Assembly: GCA_032718475.1 (NCBI GenBank)
Contig: JAUCBJ010005289.1
Span: 1-30,728 of the forward strand
DNA length: 30,728 nt
Direction: 5' to 3'
From: Nemertoderma westbladi
Taxonomy: Eukaryota; Xenacoelomorpha; Nemertodermatida; Nemertodermatidae
Position 1 is the first letter of the stretch, and every line of letters starts with the position of its first letter. The notes under the pieces are model-generated. The model was not told where the DNA came from. It did no database searches and worked only from the letters and a program-made list of their open reading frames with translations. The translations under genes and the position numbers were made by a program. Positions 20,450 through 30,084 of this stretch are shown piece by piece.

Positions 20450-20700
20450 AAATCCTCTACTCCACATACAATAATGTACCTGCCCCATCTGCCATATTCG
20501 TACCACCCACATATCACACATATACAGTAAGATCTATACCACATATCACCCATACATATACCTGCCATATTTGTCCACATATCACACATATATATAACCT
20601 GCCATATACATACCACCCATATATCACCCATATTATGTACCTGACACCACATACCACCCATATTATACATGTTTACATGTATCTATCCCATCATAGTAGA
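20450..20700. repeat. CATATCACCCATA-type tandem array, left of the LINE
   Basis: Irregular units containing CCACATATCACCCATA and ACCTGCCATATA repeat five or six times. A similar array (CCACATATCACCCATACAAT) lies just after the LINE ORF at about 22,155-22,255, so the RT ORF is bracketed by the same satellite-like sequence. Confidence 0.8.
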
Positions 20701-20746
20701 CATGTACCGTACAACAAGAGTCCCACAAGAAATGAAAACAAATAAG

Positions 20747-22114
20747 TTGGTGCCAGTCCCCAAGAAGGGCAACCTAACACTCTATGGTTCTTTTCGGGGA
20801 ATCTCATTGATCTCGATTGCTGCAAAACTATACAATAGAATTCTATTAAATCGCATCAGGGATCCCATAGAGAGACTGCTACGTGGAAATCAGAATGGGT
20901 TCCGTAAAGGTCGTGGGACCATGGAGCCCATTTTGGCACTTAGAAGGATAATTGAAGAGTTATCAAAAAAGAAAGACAGGCATCTGGCTGTTATCTTTGT
21001 TGACTTCTTCAAGGCCTTTGATTCAGTCTCTCGCTCACGTATGTTCAGCATACTTTCATTATATGGGATTCCTGATGAAATTATTGCAGCAATCAGATCA
21101 GTATACGATGGTTCGACAACATTTGTGTCTACTGTTGACGGTGACACAGAACCATTTGAAGTGTTATGGGGCGTACTCCAAGGAGACACACTTGCACCAT
21201 TCTTGTTCATTATTGTGGTTGACTATGTTCTACGCATGTCCTTAGATCATCATAATGATGATGGGGTGATGATAACTCCACCTACTGGCTCCAGAAGTCG
21301 AGGAAATCCTGCCAAGTACCTAACTGATCTAGACTTTGCTGATGACTTAGGAGTACTCTCAGAATCATTAGAGGGAGCCCAGCGGCTCCTCAGCTCATTA
21401 GAACATGCTGCTTCAAGTGTTGGTCTTTTTATTAACTCCAGAAAGACCAAAATTCTGACAGTTAACTTTGAAAGTCCTCAGCAAGTCTCTGATCGGATGA
21501 GCATAAGCTCAAAGGATGGTATGCTTGAGCATGTGGACGACTTCTGTTACCTGGGATCATGGATCCGGAAGTCAGGTGAGGACCTTCGAATACGTAAGGG
21601 AAAGGCATGGGCAGCCTTGAATAGGCTTTCCAGGATTTGGAAGTCACCTAGAATTAATCGGAAACTTAAGGTCCGATTATTTAGAGCAGCAGTAGTTCCA
21701 GTACTCCTCTACGGGAGTCCATGCTGGGCTCTAACTGCTGAGGACACCAAATCTCTGGATGGCACATTCACAAGAATGCTACGCCGGGTACATTGTGTCA
21801 AGTACAATGCACACATCTCCAACCAGACACTATATAACATTGGAGGTGTCTCATTGGTTCCCCCAAGCTTGACACTAGAACAAAATCGCCTTCGCTTTGC
21901 AGGACATTGCTTTCGCCGTGAGGACCAGCCAGTGCATAATCTTGTACTTTGGCAGCCTCATGGAGTGAATAAGCATGGTGGACAGCCCATGACTTTCTTG
22001 AGACGCATCTTAAAGGACACTGGCCTTAAAGATGCGGATGATCTAGCAAATGTCATGGGTGATAGGGAGTTGTGGCGGTGCAATTTTGTTGACAAGCCGG
22101 CACAGCATTCTTAA
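20747..22114 (+). mobile_element. LINE reverse-transcriptase ORF, uninterrupted, 5'-truncated
   Basis: Non-LTR retrotransposon reverse transcriptase. The frame is open from about 20,669; RT-like sequence starts near 20,747 (LVPVPKKGNLTLYGSFRGIS) and runs to TAA 22,112. Seen: motif A VDFFKAFDSV (about 20,999-21,028), motif B VLQGDTLAPFLF (about 21,176), motif C LDFADDLGVL (about 21,329) and the LINE-specific distal part YLGSWIRKSG, AWAALNRL and FRAAVVPVLLYGSPCWALT. Catalytic Asp residues are intact. The upstream endonuclease is missing and is replaced by a tandem array, so the copy is truncated. The subclade is uncertain. It lies inside APEX1 intron 4, antisense to that gene. Confidence 0.92.
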
Positions 22115-22154
22115 AAATGCAGCTGCAATGCAGCATGCCGATCCTAGTAGTAGT

Positions 22155-22255
22155 ATTATACATGTACATACCATATATATATATATATATTCCACATATC
22201 ACCCATACAATCATACATGTACCTACCATATATGTACCAAATACCATCGTCCTAT
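22155..22255. repeat. CATATCACCCATA-type array, right of the LINE
   Basis: TATACATGTACATACCATAT, a TA run and CCACATATCACCCATACAAT resemble the array at 20,450-20,700. This may be the microsatellite tail of the LINE, or the satellite into which it inserted. Confidence 0.7.
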
Positions 22256-22300
22256 CATATCGTGGTTAGTGTGATCTTAAATCTCGATCGCTTTAAAGGT

Positions 22301-22549
22301 ATGTACTCAGCAATTTTGGAACTTAGAAGAATCATTCAAGACCTCCAAAGTAGGACAGTTGATTGCCTGTCATTTTCTAGACCTGTCAAGACATGTCCTG
22401 CCAAGACCGCGGATGTTGAAAATGTGTATTTCAAGACTGATCTGATTCCTGATGGAGATGGAGTCATAGCTGCTATCAGTTCAATTTATCAGAGACACCG
22501 ACACATCAGCAAGGTGTTGCCATCATTCTATCTTCATGGTCTACCGTAA
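22301..22549 (+). pseudogene. Degenerate second LINE RT fragment
   Basis: Codes SAILELRRIIQDLQS and later LIPDGDGVIAAISSIYQ, matching PILALRRIIEELSK and GIPDEIIAAIRSVYD of the adjacent RT ORF at the same spacing. Between them the DFxxAFDS catalytic motif is gone. It is an older relic of a related LINE, next to but distinct from the intact copy. Confidence 0.75.
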
Positions 22550-23318
22550 GGACATGCGTAGACCACTGTGTCACCATCGGCAGTAACACAAATTACGTCA
22601 AACAATCGCATAGCAATGACATTGCTGCAATAATTTCCTCAATAATCCCATAATGAAAAGCAAGCAATGCTTTAAACAATAAAAAGGTCAACTGTCGCTG
22701 TCGGTCGTCCAACCTATGTCTAGAAAATTTCTCCTCACAGATTTAAAGCAAAAGACTACTAATGTCAATAAAATATACATATCAATATCAAAACAGTTTA
22801 GACTGGTTCCAATCCAACGACCAACAGTTACGTACACTGAGCAAAACCTACTACAGTAGAAGAGGCCTGTTTGTAGAAGATATTTCTCACTTTCACACAA
22901 TCACCAAACATCATTGAAATTATAATTTCCCGCCACCGCCACCATACCTATTCCTACACTATTCCATCTCAATCATTAATAAACTTTGCTTTGCTACAAC
23001 ATGTGTTTTTATTCTTAACTGAGATCAGGAGATAGGGTAGCAGGTAGGTTAGACGTTATAATGTTGGAGAGTTGTAGATAGTAAGTAGTTCTGTAGTTGG
23101 CCTAATACATTCTCTGGTATATCAGTATATGGATATAGGCCATACCACATACCAGCATACGGATGTACGGCGTTATACAGTTATAGGCTATTCAGAAATC
23201 GATACGGTCTGACGGTAGGGACATATATTTACTTAGGCCTAATTATCAATAAATAGGGCCTAGAGTTGTATATTATTAGATAAGAATTCAGTCGTAAATT
23301 ATACCTAAGTTATAAAAT
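22550..23318. other. Upstream region of SLC25A11
   Basis: About 770 bp of AT-rich sequence without a recognised gene. It should contain the SLC25A11 promoter. TAGGCCTA-like words are frequent (23,098, 23,234, 23,256), as elsewhere in the window. I see no confident TATA box. Confidence 0.5.
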
Positions 23319-24242
23319 ATGGCTCAACAACCAGGGATCCCGAAGTCGGTAAAGTTCCTTTTGGGCGGCTCGGCGGGGATGTTAGCAACGGTATTCGTTC
23401 AGCCGTTGGACCTGGTCAAAAACCGAATGCAGATGAGCGGAGCGGGCTCTGCCGCTCGCGAACACAAAACCAGCATCCACGCGATCCGAGCGATAATGTC
23501 CAACGAGGGGATATTCGGATTCTACAACGGACTGAGTGCCGGACTACTGCGGCAGGCGACCTACACGACCACCCGACTGGGTATCTACACGCAGCTGTTC
23601 GAGTACTTCAGTAAACCGGACGGCACTCCGCCAAACTTCTTCGTTAAAGCGGGACTCGGCGTCACTGCGGGTGGATGCGGTGCGTTCGTCGGGACGCCCG
23701 CCGAAATCTCCCTGATTCGGATGACGTCAGACGGTCGTCTCCCACCCGATCAACAGCGAAACTACAAGAACGTCTTCGACGCGTTAAACCGGATAATCAG
23801 AGAAGAGGGTTTATTTACGCTTTGGCGAGGTTGCGGGCCTACTGTGGTGCGAGCCATGGTTGTCAACGCAAGCCAACTCGCGAGCTACTCGCAAGCCAAG
23901 TCCGTGCTTTTAAACACCTCGTACTTCCAGGACAACATATTCTGCCATTTCGTCGCGTCCATGATAAGCGGGTTTATAACCACGACGGTTTCTATGCCGG
24001 TAGATATCGCTAAGACTAGGATACAGAACATGTCTGTGGTTGACGGAGTACCCGAGTACAAAGGGGCTGTTGATGTTCTGAGTAGGGTGGTAAAGAAGGA
24101 GGGTTTGTTCAGTCTGTGGAAGGGGTTCACCCCCTACTTTGCCCGATTGGGTCCCCATACCGTACTCACCTTTATATTCTTAGAGAGGTTGACTTCTTTG
24201 TACAAAGGTCATAAAGGCATCGAAGGTGGTAGATCCTTATAG
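23319..24242 (+). CDS. SLC25A11: Mitochondrial 2-oxoglutarate/malate carrier protein, intronless
   Basis: Inner-membrane antiporter that exchanges cytosolic malate for matrix 2-oxoglutarate in the malate-aspartate shuttle. Seen: a 307-residue ORF with the threefold mitochondrial carrier repeat. The signatures are QPLDLVKNRM (P29, D31, K34), TPAEISLIRM (P127, E129, with Leu at the usual basic position, as in the known family) and MPVDIAKTRIQ (P227, D229, K232). Diagnostic stretches include GLLRQATYTTTRLGIYT, TLWRGC and LGPHTVLTFIFLE. The start at 23319 has a good context (A at -3, G at +4) and gives the usual length. The gene is one exon, GC-richer than its surroundings, and lies inside APEX1 intron 4 on the opposite strand. 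No stops or frameshifts, so it is presumably functional. Confidence 0.97.
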   Translation: MAQQPGIPKSVKFLLGGSAGMLATVFVQPLDLVKNRMQMSGAGSAAREHKTSIHAIRAIMSNEGIFGFYNGLSAGLLRQATYTTTRLGIYTQLFEYFSKPDGTPPNFFVKAGLGVTAGGCGAFVGTPAEISLIRMTSDGRLPPDQQRNYKNVFDALNRIIREEGLFTLWRGCGPTVVRAMVVNASQLASYSQAKSVLLNTSYFQDNIFCHFVASMISGFITTTVSMPVDIAKTRIQNMSVVDGVPEYKGAVDVLSRVVKKEGLFSLWKGFTPYFARLGPHTVLTFIFLERLTSLYKGHKGIEGGRSL

Positions 24243-24610
24243 AACCCCATCTGTACACCGTTGTTTTATTGAGTACGAAATATATGTAGTTTGGGACTCT
24301 TGAGTGAATGATATTATAGTTAAGTTAGATAGTATTATTAAATTATCGACTTGGTCACTCATTAGACACACTAGACAACATAATGTTAGGTATTTATAGT
24401 TAATATAATGAGTTTAAACTCATAATATAAATGTTTATAGAATATAAGTTAATAGGTCCACCCACCCTAGTAAGTTATTCACTGCAATGAATTTATTGTG
24501 CCTAGTTGTTGTTATTTCATTTTTATTCAATTAAGTTCATTGATTAACTCAGAGTGTTTCAAAGGTTCTCATTAATTTAATTTGCTATTGTCAAATCAAT
24601 TGAAAAGTTC

Positions 24611-24616
24611 AATAAA
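24611..24616 (+). terminator. SLC25A11: Candidate polyadenylation signal of SLC25A11
   Basis: First canonical AATAAA after the SLC25A11 stop codon on the plus strand. No transcript end is known, and a later AATAAA near 24,768 is an alternative. Confidence 0.4.
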
Positions 24617-25389
24617 TACGGTTCATAAAGTTCATATCGAGGCACTCTGCCTACTATTCCTTGCGAATGTTTGGAGTCTATTTTAATTTTTATACTTTTT
24701 TTCATGTTCCCTACAAAGCGCAACTCATATAAAGAGTACGTAATTACTGTAATTTATTGGTATTTGAATAAATTTTTATGCTTATAATTTTGAAACACTG
24801 CATTTCAATTCATAATTTATTTGCCTATTTTTTAGGAGAAGGTTTTAGTAGAATAAGTATTATAGCTACAGGTAAAACCCGTACGGAACTGGAAGGAGTT
24901 ATCATAATTTGGTGGTTAATAATGCATAAATAAGGTAATAACTCGATTTAACTTTGTGATGTTTATTAATTTGTTAACAAATTGTCGTTGTTTTACCAAT
25001 TAGTATTTATTATAATAAGTGGATACCAATTTGTCATATGTTGCTGTGTGGGTGAGTTGACTCAAACCAAACCTAAACGCACACGGGGAGGGAGGCCACT
25101 GGCATCTGGTAAGCAATAATTCAACGGAATAATTATTTCACAGACAGTCTGACTCATTCACATTACACATTTATTGTTTTTGCCTGACAATTTTGAGTTT
25201 CGACAAATGCAATAACCGTAAAAATCTTGAATTAAAAGGTGTGCAAAGTCTGAGTGAATAGGCCTATATAACACGCGGTTACCATAGCATCGAATGGAGA
25301 TTCCTGAAACAGATTTTAATACATATATTTTGTTACATTATGTTAACTTAACAGCGTTCTGGTGAATTACTCGTAACGCTGAAAAGTAC

Positions 25390-25433
25390 TACTTTGCAGC
25401 GTTGCGGCCTATAAGGCGGAACGCTGCAAAGTA
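25390..25433. repeat. Inverted repeat with 14-bp perfect arms
   Basis: TACTTTGCAGCGTT (25,390-25,403) and AACGCTGCAAAGTA (25,420-25,433) are exact reverse complements around a 16-bp centre. The neighbouring TAACGCTGAAAAGT recurs inverted at about 25,922, inside the MITE-like element, so the two are related. Confidence 0.85.
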
Positions 25434-25896
25434 ATCAATGACATGGAAACATCTTCAATTACCATATTCCAGAATGTATTATTTCCATTTATGTTAATGC
25501 ACGTGCTTCTTTATTATCCAGTTTGCAGTGACGGGACTAGCTTAGCTACTGTATGTAAATAATTGTTTAACATGTACTTGTAATTAATGCATTATGTCGA
25601 AAGGCCATAGAGAAAATGACCAAAGAAAACAGTGTTCAGTAAAACTGAACGGACACAGACGGTGACTTCAGTCGACTATTCAAGATGGATTAATGATTTA
25701 TCACATCCAAGCAGGAGATAACTTCCAATAAACTTTAATTAGATTTAAATGTATAATTAATACTGTGTACCAGTGTACCTGTTAATAAATTTTACTTATA
25801 TTCGATATAGTTCATGACTAAAAATGTATAAAAGAGCATCCAATAAATCCCTTCTTCACATACCGAACGCTGATAAGTTGACATAATGTAACAAAA

Positions 25897-26042
25897 TTAC
25901 ATCATCATTGTGAGCAAAGGTCACTTTTCAGCGTTAAAGACCCTTGTTTATTATGTAAACCTCCCTCGCTGCGCTCGCTCGGTACATAAAATAAACTCTG
26001 GTCATAACGTTGCAAAGTGATACTTTGCACACAATGATGTAA
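25897..26042. repeat. Palindromic MITE-like element, 146 bp
   Basis: The left end TTACATCATCATTGTG mirrors the right end CACAATGATGTAA apart from a single mismatch. Inner blocks (GCAAAGGTCACTTT / AAAGTGATACTTTGC, CAGCGTTA / TAACGTTG, TTTATTATGTA / TACATAAAATAAA) also face each other. The centre is CTCGCTGCGCTCGCTC. It has no coding capacity. It ends 20 bp from the exon 4 donor of APEX1. Confidence 0.85.
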
Positions 26043-26062
26043 ATAGTTATTGTTTAACTAAC

Positions 26063-26281
26063 CGATAGCTTGGTGGGCGACGTTTAGATCTCCACAAAGT
26101 ATCACGGGTTTCTTCGATTCTAGACGTTTTAGATATTTCGTGAAGTCCAAGTCCCACTCCTTGGTCCTGTAGTCTAAGCGGACGAGACGCTCACCGGAGT
26201 TAGGTACGTAACTAGTGACCAAGTAGAAGTTGGGATACTCAGCGGTGATCACCCGCCCCTCAGTGTCGTGTTCCTTTATAC
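26063..26281 (-). CDS. APEX1: APEX1 exon 4
   Basis: 219 bp, acceptor TTTACAACGTAG, donor GTTAGTTAAA, phase 1 in and out. It codes [20 protein letters not shown], then [17 protein letters not shown] and finally the catalytic strand [15 protein letters not shown], with D205 and N207 of this protein matching human D210 and N212. Tyr of SYVPN matches Y171. Human R177 is replaced by Glu with Arg following it. Confidence 0.96.
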
Positions 26282-26377
26282 CTACGTTGTAAAGGCCAAT
26301 AAAAGGGTACGGTTCATGATCATGGTTAATATACACTTTTACTCATTGTAGCGAGTTGCTAAAGACGGCGAAGTACT

Positions 26378-26440
26378 TATAGTACAGTTATTCAGTACAG
26401 TATACAATGCAGTACAGTACTGTGCACTGCGTACAGTATG
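26378..26440. repeat. CAGTACAGT simple repeats in APEX1 intron 3
   Basis: TACAGT/AGTACAG words repeat about eight times. Similar sequence occurs at 3070-3122. Confidence 0.6.
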
Positions 26441-26542
26441 GTTGAGCACAGTGGCTGCAGAGGGTATTGGTATTGACATAAAGAAGCTCATGGGGACATA
26501 AATAGCGGACTTACAAGGATCTGGTAGCACAGATTCACACAA

Positions 26543-27165
26543 TACACCATGACCCGTAATATAGCTTCCCCCCCGCCATTTATTCTACATATCTTTATCA
26601 TTTGAAAAACAACTAATTTATTAAATATAATAAATGGCCTGCAGCGAACGATAATTCTTGCAATCTTTCAACGCCTATATCTCAGCTGTTTCTCAACGAA
26701 ATTCAGATATTGTTACATATTTGGAATCCTTGCAACGCAAGCTTTTTAATGATATGAAAAAATTACGACAAATATGAAGAATGGCCACGATACAGAGGGT
26801 GCGATTTCGCAAAAGACACTTTTTTAAAACGCTTATAAATAAAATTTAAAGGCGAAATCGAAAATTCCAGGTTTATAGTAACAACCACGGTGAGTTAACT
26901 AGTTGTGTTTCAAATTTCAAGCAATATGATAAAGATTTGTAGACAAATTTGGGGGGGGGGGGGGGGTCCGTGTCATCGGAAAATGATACTATATTACGGG
27001 TCATGGTGTAATTAAGAAAGCTTGCGTTGCAAGGATTCCAAATATGTAACAATATTACGAAACAGTTAAGATGTCTAGGCGTTCAAAGATTGCAAGACGT
27101 ATCGTTCGCTGCAGGCAATTTATTCGATTTTGAATACACAATGTTCTGGAACATTTTGTATATGT
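26543..27165. repeat. Foldback repeat family A with 22-bp inverted ends and a G tract
   Basis: A 22-bp block at 26,543-26,564 (core ACCATGACCCGTAATATAG) is the exact reverse complement of 26,989-27,010. A second pair of arms (about 26,636-26,750 and 27,015-27,130) is also inverted and diverged. The interior has a 16-base G run (26,951-26,966). Relatives are at 17,957-18,400 and 1708-1805. It occupies most of APEX1 intron 3. Confidence 0.85.
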
Positions 27166-27308
27166 AATAGCTACTCAATAGAGATATTGTATTATGGTAC
27201 TATGGGTACTAGTGGGGAAGTATAAAGTATTACTATAATTATTCTTACTTCACTATATATTTTTCAAACGATCCCGAATTACCCGCTATTATACTACGAT
27301 TAACTAAC

Positions 27309-27507
27309 CTATACCATAATCAACGCTAATAGGCTTAGTCTTGGATAAGAGACCTGTGCCAGAATATCCCTCCTTCTCGGCCGAATTCCAGTAGCAGTAG
27401 TACTCGGAATGTTCGCATTGCGGTGGAATCTTACCCTTCGCACATTTCGTTTCTTGGAAACAAATAACATCGGGTTTCTCCATATCGATATACGAGTGGG
27501 CATTCTT
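27309..27507 (-). CDS. APEX1: APEX1 exon 3
   Basis: 199 bp, acceptor TTTCTTTGTGTAG, donor GTTAGTTAAT, phase 0 in and 1 out. It codes KNAHSYIDMEKPDVICFQET, containing the catalytic Glu (E93 here, E96 in human) in QETK, then EKEGYSGTGLLSKTKPIS and VDYGIG. The strand order matches the exonuclease III/AP endonuclease fold. Confidence 0.96.
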
Positions 27508-28185
27508 CTACACAAAGAAAATCGAAGAAAAAATATATGAACTCATTTACAGTAGGTTCCAGAATTATAAACGATTAAATAATAATTTATTACCAATAAT
27601 TTAATTATGGCAGTCATTTTATCGACCTAAAAATTATAATTTTTAATGAAATTTTAACAGGAAAATCACCAAAATATATTAATCAATCATCATTTAAATT
27701 ATATTAATTATCATTAAAATCGATTAATTATCACTTAATACGGGAAAGGAGCAGGTTACAGTGGCACGTTATTCTAACAAAAACAATATAAAATAAATTC
27801 AATAAGCCTAGAGTTATTAATTAAACAAAATATTACAGTTTGATTTTTTGTGAGCAAAATGCATTTTAGTGATAATTAATATGCTTTTTATTGGAGGAAA
27901 TACTGTATTTGAATATTGAATGACAACAATTTTGTAAAAAAAACATTTAATTGAGTGGAAAAGGCAATTAATTATGTTTTAGTGACCAATAAAATAAATG
28001 AATTAAATAATTAAGTAAACAATTCCTCAGATGTGTTGTAAGAATGAGGTCATCATGAAATTATCACTCTGATAGAGATAAAATTAATAATCATAGGAAC
28101 GTCTAGGTAAATAATGAATACCCGAATAGAATACATTTTGCTAATTAGTCCCGAGACTCAACACAAGTGCTGTAACAAATCTTAC
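27508..28185. other. APEX1 intron 2
   Basis: 678 bp, very AT-rich. It contains an inverted fragment of repeat family B (about 27,740-27,800, GGAGCAGGTTACAGTGG). Nothing else was recognised. Confidence 0.7.
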
Positions 28186-28389
28186 GTCAATCCATGCTCG
28201 TAATCCATTCACGTTCCACGCACTAATTTTGAAATTCCAAGAAACGCCATCTGCTGTCTTTGAAAGGTTTCCAAATTGATCTTCTGACAACAGAGGAATG
28301 TCATCTCGTTTGCCTTTTTTCTTCGGAGGGGGGTCACAAGCTTTATTGGTTACGATTTCTTGAGGTTTTGTAGAGAAATAATCCGTAAC
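28186..28389 (-). CDS. APEX1: APEX1 exon 2
   Basis: 204 bp, acceptor GTTTGTTTATAG, donor GTAAGATTTG, phase 0 at both ends. It codes VTDYFSTKPQEIVTNKA, a basic patch PPPKKKGKRDD that may be a nuclear localisation signal, and the first strand of the nuclease domain KISAWNVNGLRAWID. Asn in WNV matches human N68. The following Asn replaces human D70, as in bacterial exonuclease III. Confidence 0.96.
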
Positions 28390-29453
28390 CTATAAACAAA
28401 CAATATAATTAATATAACAATAATTTATACACAATATTAACTTGAGTACACACTAATTTTAATTAAAAGTTAACGTCGTTTTGTTACCAATATAATGTTT
28501 GCAAACAATACACCCACACTGCTCGCAACACGCTTATTGGGATCCCGATAGTCACTCCCGATCACGGGTAATACATATTAATACTAAATAACAGTAAACG
28601 ATATTTACTTTACATTACTTTGATTTAAATTTTGTTTTTTATTACTGTTCAATGTTCAGGCCCTATACAGTATAAGTGAAATTGCCGTGTTACCCTAACC
28701 AATATAACCCATATACTAAGAAGAAATTTCAGCTAACTGGCTAAATGTCTTAGATTATGATTAATCGTTGACTTATATGACAGATAATTTATACGGTTCG
28801 GTTGCCACATCGGGTTCCCACACGACGTACCATCCGACCTGATAGGAGTTCACGGTAGGCTACTAAGAATCGGCAACCCGGCAGCTGATTCCTGATAGTA
28901 TGTAGGTACGCGGTACCTCAAATATGATTATATATACCCACCCAGTTAATAGTGAGTTGTCCATGAATGAATATTACTCAAAGGCTACTGACCGAACTCA
29001 AACCTATTGATCAATTGAGTGGACCCGTTGACCGGACCCATTGACAGGACCCATTGCCATTTAAAGGAACAGGTTAGTAAAGGAGCAGGTTACAGAGGCG
29101 TGTTGGGGGAACCAAGACAATAAAACGAAAGTTAACAAATGTTACGAGATTATGCAGGTTACTTAATTGTGGTAATAAGGGTCCGGTCAATAATACACAA
29201 GTTGCCACTACTTCTGTACTTTGTTTGTAAGATTTTGGAGAAAAATTGAACCCAATCACGAAATAATGACATACGCGACTCCTCGAAATACATTACAGAA
29301 GTTTAGTTTGGTTAAAGAGCCAGGGTTTAGTTTAATAATATAACTCCCCGGGCTGCCGGGTTCAACTGTCTCATATCAGCAACAGCAATGCGAGTTTACA
29401 CATTTAAAGTGCACTCTATCTATAGGCCCTACGTCATTATTATTATAACTTAC
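28390..29453. other. APEX1 intron 1
   Basis: 1064 bp, AT-rich, without a recognised gene. A family-B fragment (GGAGCAGGTTACAGAGG) lies at about 29,080. A short GACCCATTGACAGGACCCAT-type repeat occurs around 29,020-29,060. Confidence 0.6.
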
Positions 29454-29471
29454 CTTTCTTTTTGGAGGCAT
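29454..29471 (-). CDS. APEX1: APEX1 exon 1 coding part (MPPKRK)
   Basis: Eighteen coding bases from ATG at 29,471 to donor GTAAGTTATA. They code MPPKRK, which joins in phase 0 to VTDYF of exon 2. The basic start resembles the MPKRGKK start of mammalian APE1. Bases upstream read ACAATATG, with A at -3. This is too short to find by ORF length; the splice donor and N-terminal match support it. Confidence 0.88.
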
Positions 29472-30084
29472 ATTGTTAATACTAAACGGAGGACGTAGTG
29501 AGCGATGTAATCGTAAAGTAGACCACATGAAAGTCAGCCTACCAAAGTTTAATCCTAAATCTTACCAAAAAGGTGAAGCTTATATCTGTATATTACTAAT
29601 TAATTGTTTTTGTTTTACAGTACAGCAGTATTAGGTAGTTAGGCAGTTAGGTGTATGTTTTGACTGTATGAGTCAATTCTAATCAATTGTATTGCTCAAA
29701 CACACTACGACCGCGTTTATGGTAATATAAGTTTGTAGAACTACTGAACTATTCAATATTCATATTCGATGAGCTAACCGACAGACCGAACTTCTTCAAC
29801 TACCGCACCGGCACCGGTACTGTTTGAAATCACGAAATTGTAATACACTACCGTGTAAGAAGTTATTCAAATTTGCCGCCAAAACCACAAGGCCATCGTT
29901 TATTATGATATACAGACAGTATTTACTACTTTTTAGTTTTTAAGTTAACTACTTCACTATATGGTTTGGATGAATCACGTTCACATAAAATAGATTTACT
30001 TAGATTCACTTCGCACTTTGACCATAACAAAACAAAGACCTAAATCAAAACATTGATTATTTCACAGGAATTCCAGGGGAACTT
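29472..30084. other. Region upstream of APEX1
   Basis: Should hold the APEX1 promoter and 5' UTR (minus strand). A CACCGGCACCGGTACT cluster lies at about 29,804. No TATA box is clear and no other gene was seen. Confidence 0.5.

Larger units (their letters stand above)
24243..26062. other. SLC25A11 3' region and right part of APEX1 intron 4
   Basis: An AATAAA at 24,611 is a plausible SLC25A11 polyadenylation signal, about 370 bp past the stop; another lies near 24,768. The remaining sequence is AT-rich. It includes a hairpin (25,390-25,433) and a palindromic MITE-like element (25,897-26,042). No other gene was seen. Confidence 0.6.
17468..29471 (-). other. APEX1: APEX1 gene span visible in the window (5 coding exons, 3' end missing)
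   Basis: AP endonuclease 1 cuts DNA 5' of abasic sites in base-excision repair in the nucleus. Exons on the minus strand: 29471-29454, 28389-28186, 27507-27309, 26281-26063 and 17651-17468. Each junction has GT and AG and the phases agree (0, 0, 1, 1, then 2 at the open donor). About 275 of roughly 315 residues are encoded. Residues corresponding to human E96, Y171, D210 and N212 are present. D283, D308 and H309 would be in the next exon, which was not found down to position 1. Intron 4 is 8.4 kb and holds SLC25A11 and a LINE. The BEL element follows 216 bp after the last donor. Position 65 (human redox Cys) is Ser, as in SAWNVNGL. Confidence 0.93.

Noticed and set aside
23319-24242. SLC25A11 as a dead processed pseudogene
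   Set aside because: The full-length frame, all three carrier signatures and conserved residues are intact, and there is no poly-A tract after the stop.
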